The translations under genes were made by a program, and so were the position numbers. 16,101 nt of DNA from positions 1-16,101 of the forward strand of contig CAZAEO010000043.1 in NCBI GenBank assembly GCA_964484285.1, given 5' to 3'. Under the pieces are notes generated by a model that worked only from the letters and a program-made list of their open reading frames with translations, was not told the origin of the DNA and did no database searches. The stretch comes from CAZUQP01 sp964484285 (lineage in GTDB: Bacteria; Pseudomonadota; Gammaproteobacteria; DSM-16500). Positions 6,427-15,000 of this stretch are shown here, one piece after another. Numbering within the stretch: the first letter of the stretch is position 1; each line of letters starts with the position of its first letter.

Positions 6427-7953
6427 TCATGAAAGTTTAAGGGTATCATGCCTGGGAGGCGGATCCACTTTGATGATAATAGATTGTGGAGGAGTGGGTT
6501 GCAAAGCGGTGTCAGGAGAAACAGTCTTACTTTCTGCGAGAGCAGGTTTTTTTTGTTCAATATAATTTGCGATAGCAAAGGTGATTCTTGCTAAATAATC
6601 GAGTGTTTTGCGGATGCTTCCAGGAGTCAGGATGTCAGGGCCCTGATGAATAAGAGAGATTATGTTGGAAAAATTATATTTCTTAGGCCCATTTGTTATA
6701 GAGCCAGAGCCCACAATGTCGTAAAGTTCATCTCGTTCTTTTGCAAGAACGGCATCGCATGATCTTATAAATTGTTCTCTGATTTCTTCCATGCATTGCA
6801 ACAAGTTTTTTTCCTGTTGATAGAAATAGTTGGGAATTGAAAAAGTAAAATTTTTACATTCAAGCGTTTTTTCGGCGGATTGAAATTTATTGAATTGTTC
6901 AATATATTGCATGAGGATGACAAGGGGTTCGGACGCGCCAAGTGGATTATATTGGCCATCTAACCAGCGATTATAGAATGTATTGAGTTGAAATAATATC
7001 CCGTTAAATAGAGCTGAAATGTGTTTAAGAGAAAGTTCAGCATTTATTTTTTCAGAAAAAAGCTGATGATGATTGATTTGCGCGATATCCTTGAAAAATT
7101 CGTTAAAGTTTTTTTCTGCTGTAGGATCTATAGTGTTGTTTGGTAGAATGAGTTTTTTATAATAATCTATCGCTGTTTGGCGTAAAATATTCAGTATACT
7201 TTCTCTTATAAAGAGTAATTTCCCTGTTTTTTCTATGTGTTCTTGGTAATAACCGTGCGCTATGTTATCTAATTTTAATTTGATCGATTCAAGTGTTGTA
7301 AATTCTTTTAGTTTAGTCCGCATGGTTTTATATGCCATGTTTATTTTATGCTGTATTTTTTGCTTGGCTTTTTTTATAGGAATATCGTTCTCGTACCCTA
7401 TATCAAATTCTGGTAAAGATGAATTTTCTTTGGTTTGTTTAAGGTGTGTTTGTAGTTTTTTTAACGGCCTTAACGCTTTAATGATTTCTTGTTTAGCCCA
7501 GGCAAATTCTTTTGATGCATCAATAAGGAGATCATCGGCATCTTTTTTCCATTGAATAAAATATTTTTCATCAATATTTAATTCTTTCATAATCATTTTA
7601 TCTTTACGTATCAGAGGTTCTTTTGGATCGTGTGCGTCAATTAATTTTTGTGATTGAATCTCAAAATGTTTCTGTTCGTATTGCGCGCGCTTCAGTGGCA
7701 CCATAAACATGTTTTGATCATTATTTTTTTCGCATAAGATGATGTTATATTGATCGCCAACATCTGAGGGAGACAGAGATATCAATCTATATGTGTGACA
7801 TTCAGGGAATTTTTTGAGTTCAGAAAAAAGTTGTTTGACAAAGTTTTCTTTTGCAGCCCAGTGAGGAAGATCAATACCATTCGTCCAGTCATCCGGCAGC
7901 TCCAACGTGATTTCTTCTCCCTTTGAATCTTTTATCTTTCGTAAAATAGACAC
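6427..7953 (-). CDS. Unknown 508-residue helical protein
   Basis: Not recognised. The start is GTG 7953, fixed by a perfect AGGAGG (7962-7967) with 8-nt spacing; no better in-frame start exists upstream. There is no signal peptide and no membrane segment, so a cytoplasmic or type-IV-secreted protein is possible. Residues 1-110 are mixed alpha/beta, with a strand-like NIILCEKNN...FMVPLKR stretch. Residues about 120-310 are Lys/Glu/Gln-rich and mostly helical, with probable coiled coil near 190-230. Residues about 310-470 are again helical, with conserved-looking YNRWLDGQYNPLGASEPL (327-344). The tail from 479 is Pro-rich and ends RHDTLKLS. Composition is clearly AT-richer than the adjacent mreB and gat genes, suggesting an accessory or recently acquired gene between two conserved operons. 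A Dot/Icm-type effector is a guess from the likely host group, not shown by any motif. Confidence 0.8.
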   Translation of the reverse strand: MSILRKIKDSKGEEITLELPDDWTNGIDLPHWAAKENFVKQLFSELKKFPECHTYRLISLSPSDVGDQYNIILCEKNNDQNMFMVPLKRAQYEQKHFEIQSQKLIDAHDPKEPLIRKDKMIMKELNIDEKYFIQWKKDADDLLIDASKEFAWAKQEIIKALRPLKKLQTHLKQTKENSSLPEFDIGYENDIPIKKAKQKIQHKINMAYKTMRTKLKEFTTLESIKLKLDNIAHGYYQEHIEKTGKLLFIRESILNILRQTAIDYYKKLILPNNTIDPTAEKNFNEFFKDIAQINHHQLFSEKINAELSLKHISALFNGILFQLNTFYNRWLDGQYNPLGASEPLVILMQYIEQFNKFQSAEKTLECKNFTFSIPNYFYQQEKNLLQCMEEIREQFIRSCDAVLAKERDELYDIVGSGSITNGPKKYNFSNIISLIHQGPDILTPGSIRKTLDYLARITFAIANYIEQKKPALAESKTVSPDTALQPTPPQSIIIKVDPPPRHDTLKLS

Positions 7954-7980
7954 AAGTCATTCCTCCTGAATATCTAATAT

Positions 7981-7986
7981 ATTCTA
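7981..7986 (-). promoter_or_regulatory. Possible -10 element of the 508-residue gene
   Basis: TAGAAT on the minus strand (5 of 6 to consensus) lies 27 nt upstream of the GTG 7953 and 13 nt upstream of the AGGAGG. At 17-nt spacing the -35 position reads TTCATT, only 3 of 6, so the promoter is weak or needs an activator. Called from position and the -10 match only. Confidence 0.3.
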
Positions 7987-8019
7987 TCCATAGTTAGCTT
8001 AAGAATGAATTAACTGAAC

Positions 8020-8037
8020 ATTGTTTGCTCAAACAAT
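8020..8037. repeat. Small inverted repeat between divergent genes
   Basis: ATTGTTT (8020-8026) and AAACAAT (8031-8037) form a perfect 7-bp inverted repeat around GCTC. It sits in the 183-bp region between the divergently transcribed 508-residue gene and mreB, upstream of both candidate -10 elements, where an operator could act on either promoter. It could also be chance in AT-rich DNA. Confidence 0.35.
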
Positions 8038-8091
8038 TTAAAACCAAGATAATTTGTGTTTTTTACTGTGGCTAGTTTTTTTTTTATCAAT

Positions 8092-8097
8092 TAGAAT
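8092..8097 (+). promoter_or_regulatory. Possible -10 element of the mreBCD operon
   Basis: TAGAAT (5 of 6 to consensus) lies 39 nt before the mreB ATG. The hexamer 17 nt upstream, TGGCTA (8069-8074), matches the -35 consensus at only 3 of 6 positions; a T-rich run (8076-8085) fills the spacer. Plausible main promoter for the cluster because nothing else in the gap looks better, but not firm. Confidence 0.35.
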
Positions 8098-8123
8098 TCA
8101 TTCATTAAATTAAATTTCAAAGG

Positions 8124-8136
8124 AAGAGTTACTCTT
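8124..8136 (+). promoter_or_regulatory. Palindrome covering the mreB ribosome binding site
   Basis: AAGAGT (8124-8129), one T, then ACTCTT (8131-8136) immediately before the ATG. In mRNA it can form a 5-bp stem with a 3-nt loop that would hide part of the AGGAAGAG Shine-Dalgarno stretch. Such occlusion could damp MreB translation, but the stem is weak and the role is inferred. Confidence 0.35.
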
Positions 8137-9186
8137 ATGTTGAAAAAATTACGTGGTTATTTTTCAAACGATTTATCCATTGATTTGGGAACAGCCAATA
8201 CGCTGATTTATGTGCGTGGTAAGGGTATCGTGCTGAATGAGCCTTCTGTAGTCGCTATTCGTCAGACACCGGGTAGCACAAATGGGCAAAAACATGTGGC
8301 TGCTGTGGGCAGTGAGGCGAAACTTATGCTAGGCCGTACACCTGGCAATATTACAGCCATTCGCCCAATGAAAGATGGTGTGATCGCTGATTTTTATGTG
8401 ACGGAAAAAATGTTGCAGCACTTTATTCATAAGGTGCATGAAAACCGTTTCTTGCGACCCAGTCCGCGTGTGCTGGTGTGTGTACCCTGTGGTTCAACTC
8501 AAGTGGAACGGCGTGCTATTCGCGAATCCGCAATCAGTGCAGGTGCGCGTGAAGTATATTTGCTGGAGGAACCGATGGCCGCAGCCATGGGTGCGGGTAT
8601 GCCAGTTGATGAAGCGCGTGGTTCTATGGTCGTGGATATCGGCGGAGGTACAACCGAAGTTGCAATCATTTCATTAAGCGGTATTGTCTATTCTGCTTCT
8701 GTACGTATTGGTGGTGATCGATTTGATGAGTCCATTGTAAGTTACGTACGGCGAAATTACGGTATATTAATTGGTGAATCTACCGCAGAACGGATTAAGC
8801 ATGAAATTGGTTGTGCGTATCCAGCAAACGAAGTGCGAGAAATGGAAGTAAGAGGACGTAATCTTGCGGAAGGTATTCCACGTAGCTTTACCTTAAACAG
8901 CAATGAAATTTTAGAAGCACTACAAGAACCGCTTTCAGGTATTTTAGGCGCGGTACGTGCTGCTCTTGAACAAGCACCGCCTGAATTAGCGGCTGACATT
9001 GCTGAGCGTGGTATGGTGCTGACGGGTGGGGGTGCTTTGTTACGTAATATTGATCGTTTATTTATGGAAGAAACGGGATTATCCGTCATTATTGCGGATG
9101 AACCATTAACATGTGTTGCACGTGGTGGCGGTAAAGCATTAGAAATGGTAGATACGGTTGGCATGGATTTTCTTTCAAGAGAATAG
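8137..9186 (+). CDS. mreB: Rod shape-determining protein MreB
   Basis: Bacterial actin homologue that polymerises under the inner membrane and positions the elongasome (MreC, MreD, RodZ, PBP2, RodA) for sidewall peptidoglycan synthesis. At 349 residues it has the family's normal length. The actin-fold nucleotide motifs are in order: phosphate-1 DLGTANT at 16-22, phosphate-2 DIGGGTTEV at 167-175 and the adenosine motif LTGGGALL at 295-302. The N-terminus MLKKLRGYFSNDL is amphipathic, as in membrane-binding MreB proteins. Identity to other gammaproteobacterial MreB proteins is plainly high. The ribosome binding site AGGAAGAG overlaps a perfect small palindrome ending at the ATG. It is the first gene of mreB-mreC-mreD-rng-yhdP. 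Confidence 0.98.
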   Translation: MLKKLRGYFSNDLSIDLGTANTLIYVRGKGIVLNEPSVVAIRQTPGSTNGQKHVAAVGSEAKLMLGRTPGNITAIRPMKDGVIADFYVTEKMLQHFIHKVHENRFLRPSPRVLVCVPCGSTQVERRAIRESAISAGAREVYLLEEPMAAAMGAGMPVDEARGSMVVDIGGGTTEVAIISLSGIVYSASVRIGGDRFDESIVSYVRRNYGILIGESTAERIKHEIGCAYPANEVREMEVRGRNLAEGIPRSFTLNSNEILEALQEPLSGILGAVRAALEQAPPELAADIAERGMVLTGGGALLRNIDRLFMEETGLSVIIADEPLTCVARGGGKALEMVDTVGMDFLSRE

Positions 9187-9187
9187 T

Positions 9188-9203
9188 GAGGGAATAGACT
9201 ATT
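9188..9203 (+). promoter_or_regulatory. Shine-Dalgarno and ATT start codon of mreC
   Basis: GAGGGA (9188-9193) begins 2 nt after the mreB stop and is spaced 7 nt from ATT at 9201-9203. The frame from this ATT runs straight into mreC without a stop; immediately upstream the frame is closed by TAG at 9195-9197, and no ATG, GTG or TTG occurs between that stop and ATG 9243. The site also overlaps the short palindrome AATAG-A-CTATT (9193-9203). Confidence 0.6.
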
Positions 9204-10043
9204 AAATTTTTATTTACCAGGGAATCTCAGCCAGGATCGCGCATGCTGATATTGGCTGCGATGGCAATTATGTTGATGATTCTTGATAAGCGCATGGATG
9301 CATTTGCTGAAGTGCGAGCTGCTTTGTCTATGCCGATTGCTCCTTTACAATATTTAGTAAGCTGGCCGGTACAATTAATCGATAATTTGAGTAGGGTCAT
9401 TGATACGCGGGATCAATTGGTTAAAGAAAATCTTGCTTTAAAAACAGAACAATTACTTTTAAAAGCACAAATGCAACGCTTATTGGCGATTGAATCGGAA
9501 AACAATCAGCTTAAGGCCTTACTGCGCTCATCTACCGAAATTCAAGGCAAAGTATTAGTTGCGCGATTGTTAGCTATCGATTCTGATCCATTTGTTAATC
9601 AGGTCATATTAGACAAAGGCAGTCATGAAGGATTATTTGTAGGGCAACCTGTTTTGGATGCTAATGGTGTCATGGGGCAAATCATTCAAGTAGGTCCATT
9701 AACAAGTCGAGTGTTGCTGGTGAATGATCCACATAGTGGAGTGCCAGTTCAAGTGACGCGAAATGGTATGAGGGCAATTGCGGTAGGAGATGCCTATACA
9801 GGAAAATTGCGTCTAGCGAATGTTTCGCAAACAGCAGATATTAAACGAGGTGATGTGCTCATCACCTCAGGGCTGGGAGAAAATTACCCTGAAGGATATC
9901 CACTGGGGCAGGTGAGCTCGATAGAAAAAGATCCTGGTTTGCAATTTGCAACTATTCTAGTAGAGCCAAGCGCGCGTTTGGATCGCAGTAGACAAGTTTT
10001 ATTAGTATGGCCAAATAAAATAGTAAAGGCAAAAAGTCCTTAA
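9201..10043 (+). CDS. mreC: Cell shape-determining protein MreC, probable ATT start
   Basis: MreC is the bitopic inner-membrane protein that links MreB inside to PBP2 in the periplasm. From ATT 9201 the protein has 280 residues and begins IKFLFTRESQPGSR, matching the usual cytoplasmic start of MreC (K-x-L-F-x-R ... R), followed by a membrane helix (about 15-31), a coiled coil with repeated Leu/Glu/Lys (about 60-105) and the double beta-barrel domain with ILDKGSHEGLFVGQPVLD, GVMGQIIQVGPLTSRVLL and GDVLITSGLGENYPEGYPLG. If translation began at the first ordinary start, ATG 9243 (AGGA 6 nt upstream), the protein would have 266 residues and lack the basic cytoplasmic end, with the membrane helix starting at its first residue. 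The long MreC C-terminal tail of E. coli is absent. The gap to mreB is 14 nt. Confidence 0.95.
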   Translation: MKFLFTRESQPGSRMLILAAMAIMLMILDKRMDAFAEVRAALSMPIAPLQYLVSWPVQLIDNLSRVIDTRDQLVKENLALKTEQLLLKAQMQRLLAIESENNQLKALLRSSTEIQGKVLVARLLAIDSDPFVNQVILDKGSHEGLFVGQPVLDANGVMGQIIQVGPLTSRVLLVNDPHSGVPVQVTRNGMRAIAVGDAYTGKLRLANVSQTADIKRGDVLITSGLGENYPEGYPLGQVSSIEKDPGLQFATILVEPSARLDRSRQVLLVWPNKIVKAKSP

Positions 10044-10066
10044 GTCTAAATAAGGAGTTCCCGTCG

Positions 10067-10546
10067 ATGGAAAACTCAACTATCACTCACACATCTGCCG
10101 GGTTAATTATCCCAATGACATTTTTGGTGGCATTTATTTTAACGTTGCTCCCCATGCCAGATTGGGCAATATGGTTAAGACCAGCATGGGTATTAATGGT
10201 TCTTATTTATTGGGCCATGATGGCGCCTCACCAAGTCAATGTAGGAGTTGCCTGGTTGGTGGGTTTATTTTTAGATGTGTTAAATGGAACATTGTTGGGT
10301 GAACATGCGCTTGCTATGACATTGGCGATATACGTGGTGATAAAAATCCATAGTCGTTTGCGAATGTGGCCGCTTCTGCAACAAGGATTAAGTGTTTTCT
10401 TTCTCGTTTTGTTTTATCAATTTATTCTTTTTTGTGTTCAAGGTTTTCTGGGCCAACCACCTTCTAGTTGGTTATATTGGTCTTCCTCTTTGACCAGTAT
10501 GTTATTATGGCCTTGGATGTTTAGCATTATACGCCGCCGAATTTAG
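10067..10546 (+). CDS. mreD: Rod shape-determining protein MreD
   Basis: Polytopic inner-membrane partner of MreC in the elongasome. The protein has 159 residues (family about 160-170) and is almost entirely hydrophobic, with five or six membrane segments: about 14-32, 36-54, 59-76, 82-100, 108-130 and 137-156. The conserved family pattern WLVGLFLDVLNGTLLGEHALAMTLAIY is clear in the third and fourth. AAGGAG lies 9 nt before the ATG, 23 nt after the mreC stop. In many relatives maf follows mreD; here rng follows directly after 43 nt. Confidence 0.93.
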   Translation: MENSTITHTSAGLIIPMTFLVAFILTLLPMPDWAIWLRPAWVLMVLIYWAMMAPHQVNVGVAWLVGLFLDVLNGTLLGEHALAMTLAIYVVIKIHSRLRMWPLLQQGLSVFFLVLFYQFILFCVQGFLGQPPSSWLYWSSSLTSMLLWPWMFSIIRRRI

Positions 10547-10589
10547 GTTAAATAAGCAGAACATCTTATGCAGTGAGAATACCTGACTT

Positions 10590-12056
10590 ATGTCTGAAGA
10601 AATATTGATAAATGTGACTCCTCGCGAAGTACGCGTCGCGCTGCTGGAAAACGGCGTGTTGCAAGAAATCCATATCGAACGAAGTTTGTATCAAGGATTA
10701 TTGGGTAACATATACAAAGGTCGAGTGAATCGATTATTACCCGGTATTCAAGCTGCTTTTGTTGATATTGGTTTGGAACGTTCAGCATTCTTGCACGTCA
10801 GTGATTTAAGTGATTATGAAAATTGGGTTGCAAAAGCAACGCACAGTCATGTTGATATTCGTGACATCTTGCAAGTGGGCCAAGAACTTCTTGTGCAAGT
10901 CTATAAAGATCCTATTGGTTCGAAAGGCGCGCGTTTAACTACGTTATATACAGTTCCTTCACGTTATTTGGTGTTAACTCCTGGTGTTTATCAAGTTGTT
11001 GTGTCACAAAAAATTGTGAATGAAACAGAACGCCAACGGTTGATGAATTTAATCACGCCTGGAGAGCAGGGCGGTTACATTTTTCGTACCGCCGCAGAAG
11101 GGGCGATGCAAAATGAACTGAATAGGGATAAAGAATTTTTACATACTCTTTGGGTTGAGGTCGCGACGCGCGCAAAATCGGCTAAACCTGGTGAATTAGT
11201 TTATGAAGAAATCCCTATTGTATTACGTGTATTGCGTGATTTAGCAGGATACGAAGTAGGAAAAATTCGTGTTGATAGTGAAATTGCAGCAAACGAAATG
11301 CGCGAGTTCGCTAATCGATATGTGCCAGCGTTAGTAGAGCGCATTGAGTATTATCATTCAAGCAGACCCATTTTTGATATTTATTCAGTAGAAGATGAAT
11401 TACAAAAATCTCTACAGCGAAAAGTCTATTTAAAGTCAGGTGGCCATTTGATTTTTGATCAGACTGAAGCGATGACTACGGTTGATGTGAATACCGGTTC
11501 TTATCTGGGTCATGGAAACTTGGAACAAACTATTTTTAAAATCAATCTCGAAGCAGTTGAAGCAATTGCGCGTCAAGTACGGTTGCGTAATTTGGGGGGA
11601 ATTATCATTATTGATTTTATCGATATGGTAGATCCTATGCATAAAGCACATTTATTGCAATCATTGACGATCGCACTTGCAAAAGACAGTGCGCGTACAG
11701 AAATCAGTGAACTGACCAGCTTGGGCTTGGTGCAGATGACACGTAAACGTACACGAGAAAGTCTTGAACATATTTTATGTGTGCCTTGCCCTTTATGCCA
11801 GCGACGTGGTTCAATAAAGTCATTCGCAACGATAAGTTATGAAATTTTTCGTGAATTAAAACGCATTGCAGAAAGTTACCCATGGACGGGTTTTTTAGTT
11901 CTAGCTTCTAAAGAAATAGTAGATTATTTATTAGATGAAGAATCTACCATGTTAGCAGATTTGGAAGCGCAGTTAAGTAAACCAATTAAATTGCGCGTTG
12001 AAACAACGTATACGCAAGAACATTACGACATTTTACCTATGTCAGACAAGGAATAG
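10590..12056 (+). CDS. rng: Ribonuclease G
   Basis: Endoribonuclease of the RNase E/G family that trims the 5' end of 16S rRNA and takes part in mRNA decay. At 488 residues it equals the length of the E. coli enzyme and lacks the long C-terminal degradosome scaffold of RNase E. Visible parts are the S1 RNA-binding domain (about 38-125, with NIYKGRVNRLLPGIQAAFVDIG), the 5'-sensor region (about 125-215), the DNase I-like domain with metal-binding D299 (TVDVNTG) and D342 (IIIDFIDM), and the zinc-link C400-x-x-C403 (CPLC). The 43-residue spacing of the two Asp and the 58-residue distance to the first Cys equal those of RNase E (D303, D346, C404). The start codon has only a weak ribosome binding site, so translation may be coupled loosely to mreD. 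Confidence 0.97.
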   Translation: MSEEILINVTPREVRVALLENGVLQEIHIERSLYQGLLGNIYKGRVNRLLPGIQAAFVDIGLERSAFLHVSDLSDYENWVAKATHSHVDIRDILQVGQELLVQVYKDPIGSKGARLTTLYTVPSRYLVLTPGVYQVVVSQKIVNETERQRLMNLITPGEQGGYIFRTAAEGAMQNELNRDKEFLHTLWVEVATRAKSAKPGELVYEEIPIVLRVLRDLAGYEVGKIRVDSEIAANEMREFANRYVPALVERIEYYHSSRPIFDIYSVEDELQKSLQRKVYLKSGGHLIFDQTEAMTTVDVNTGSYLGHGNLEQTIFKINLEAVEAIARQVRLRNLGGIIIIDFIDMVDPMHKAHLLQSLTIALAKDSARTEISELTSLGLVQMTRKRTRESLEHILCVPCPLCQRRGSIKSFATISYEIFRELKRIAESYPWTGFLVLASKEIVDYLLDEESTMLADLEAQLSKPIKLRVETTYTQEHYDILPMSDKE

Positions 12057-12059
12057 AAC

Positions 12060-15000
12060 GTGACGACTTTTTGGCGAAAGGTTGTTGTAATAATAGGATA
12101 TTTGGCTGCGCTCAGCATTATCTTTGCTGCATTAGTGGTAAGCGTTACCCAAGTTGCAACACCTTTGTTTAATGATCATCTTCCTGATTTTGAGAAATTC
12201 GCTAGCCGATTGTTAAATAGGCCGGTTACGATCGAGCATGTCAATGTTGTCTGGAAATTTTACGAACCCGAATTAGTTTTTCAAAAAGTGACATTGTTAG
12301 ATCAAGAAACGCGTAAACCTGTTTTAACCATTCCACGAGTTGCCATTAATGTGGCGCTGATACGCAGTTTATTCACTTGGCAACCCGTGCTAGGGATGCT
12401 CAAGATATCAGGTGCGCATATTACCTTACAACAAACTGCAGGCCAAGTCCGCGTAGCAGGGTTTAGTGATTTTGCGATGACAGATAATCTTACCGGTGCA
12501 TCGCTCAATACAAGCGCGATAGGTACTTGGATTTTTTCACAACCCGAGTTAATTTTACAAGATATTCATGTGTATTTTATGCCTGCAAGGGGTGCGAAAA
12601 AATCGATTACGTTGCAATGGTTGGCGTTAAATAATTCAAATAATCAACATAGATTGGCAGGACAGGCCATTTTACATCAAGATATACCGACACAAATGAC
12701 TATTCGTTTTAAATGGGCCGGTGATGTTGCTGATCTTTCCCATGTTTCAGCAAATCTTTATCTTTATCTACAAGGAATTTCCTTGCCACAATGGTTTAGT
12801 CAACATACATGGCATCATTTACGGATTCAGCAAGGATTAGGTAGCGCAAAAATTTGGGCCACATGGGAAAATAATACCTGGCAAAAAATCCAAACGACAT
12901 TGCAGTTTTACGATTTAGAAGCGCAATCCCTGATGACTAAAAAACCGATTATTATTTCGCGTTTAAGCGGTAATATCGCTTGGATGCATGATGGAAATAA
13001 TCAAATCATTAAAGGTGATTCCATTTTAATTGATTTGCCGCATCACTTATGGCCGACTACTGCATTTACAATGCAATATTCAGAACCTGTTGATGCTGGA
13101 TCGCCAGTCATTCAAAAAGTGCAGGTGGATTATCTCGATTTAGCAGATAGTCATGAGCTTATGCGCAGCAGTGGATTGTTAGTCAAAGACTATCAGCCAT
13201 GGTTAATTGCATTTAATCCGCGTGGCGAAATACGTAACGTTGTAGCGAATAGTCAAGGATCTTGGGATGATCTTTCGAAGGTTTCTATTTCGGCAAATTT
13301 TAATGATTTTGCACTCAATGCGTGGAACAACCTGCCAGGTGTTGCAAACATACAAGGTTCTATTGCGTGGAATGGTAAAACGGGTGAGTCTCAGTTCAAT
13401 AGCCAGAATTCGATTATTGTCTTAGATAAAATATTTGCGAATCCTTTGCAGTTTGATCAATTGACAGGGTCGTTGTATTGGCAAAAAGATCTTCATGGTG
13501 CGTGGATCGTAACGGCGAAAAAATTACGCGTAATGAATGCAGATCTAACTGCGCAAACAGATGCTACGTTTACTATTCCGCCGGATGATGCATCAACTGT
13601 TAACTTAACCGGAAATTTTACCGTCGCAAACGCAAGTCACATTAGTCATTATCTTCCGTTAAAAATATTTGATCCTGAGTTGGGAAAATGGCTAAAAGGG
13701 GCTTTTCTAAGGGGCAAGGCAAAAGCAGGAAATGCTATTTTACAAGGGCGTTTAAAGGATTTTCCTTTTGGTAAGGAAAGCAATGGCAAATTTGTTATCA
13801 GTGGAGTGGTGAGTGATGTTGATCTTCATTATGCAGCTAATTGGCCCATCATTCGTCATATTAACGGTAAGTTGATTTTTTCTGGTAGGTCAATGATTGC
13901 TGATATTGATTCAGGTCAGGTATTGGATGTGCCTATTCGAGCTGCGCATGGGGAGATTGATAATCTGGGTGAGAGCTTGCAAGTATTGAAGGTGACAGGA
14001 ATGGCCCAAGCTGATTTGGGGCAAGGATTACACTTCATTCATCAAAGTCCGTTACAAGAAACAATCGGAAAACAATTGTCTCAATTACAGTTACAAGGCC
14101 CTATGCGGGTCGCATTAACATTATCTGTGCCACTGGACGATCCCGATAAGACAACAGTAGTTGGAAAAGTTAATTTTTCCAAAGGTAAGCTTGCTTTTCC
14201 GAATTGGAATTTTGTGCTAGATCAGTTAAGCGGTGCATTCCAGTTTACAGAAAAGAGTCTTTTAGCGAGCAGCATCACGGGGCGTTTGTTTGCGCAACCT
14301 ATGATGTTAGCTTTTGCAACAAAACCAGATAATATTATCGCGACATTACAAGGTAATGTAAGCACTGCAGATTTACAGACATGGTTGAATTTGCCATTTG
14401 ATCATATGATACAAGGAGTCACGCAGTATCGTGCGCAATTATTTTTACCGTCACAAACACAATCGACCAAACCGATCCAAGCTATTGTGCAGTCTAATTT
14501 AAAAGGGATTGCAGTTAATTTGCCTGGGCCCTTAGGCAAAAAAGCCAATGAAACTGCAGATTTTCAATTAAGCATGAATATGAGCGCTGATCAGCCGCTC
14601 AAAACAAAATTGAGTTACAACAAATTATTTACGTTAGCAATGATATTAGAGAGGAAAAAACAAGCAATAAACTTAGTCAGTGCTAATGTGCATTTAGGTA
14701 GTGGTGATGCAGATTGGCAAAATCAACCAGGCATAGTGCTCACCGGGAATATAGATCAAATCGATTGGAATACAGTACAACCGTACATCACCCAGTTTCT
14801 AGCCAAAAAAACAGATACCCAGGTTGTTGCAAAACCGTTGATTAATCCGGATATGTTTCGTGGTGTGGATGTTAAAATTAATACCCTTAAATTGGCAGGG
14901 TTGACACTAGACCAGATTAGAGTACAGCTAGCCAAATTGCCGAATGGATTTCAGCTTAATTTGACGAATGCTGAAATAGCAGGACAGATTAATGTTCCGT

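Noticed and set aside
7262..7555. 97-codon hydrophobic frame antisense to the 508-residue gene
   Set aside because: Its hydrophobic look comes from reading the complement of Lys/Glu-rich AT-rich codons; it has no ribosome binding site.
8757..9164. 135-codon frame antisense to mreB
   Set aside because: It is fully inside a highly conserved gene and its residues are the usual Ser/Pro/Arg-rich antisense type.
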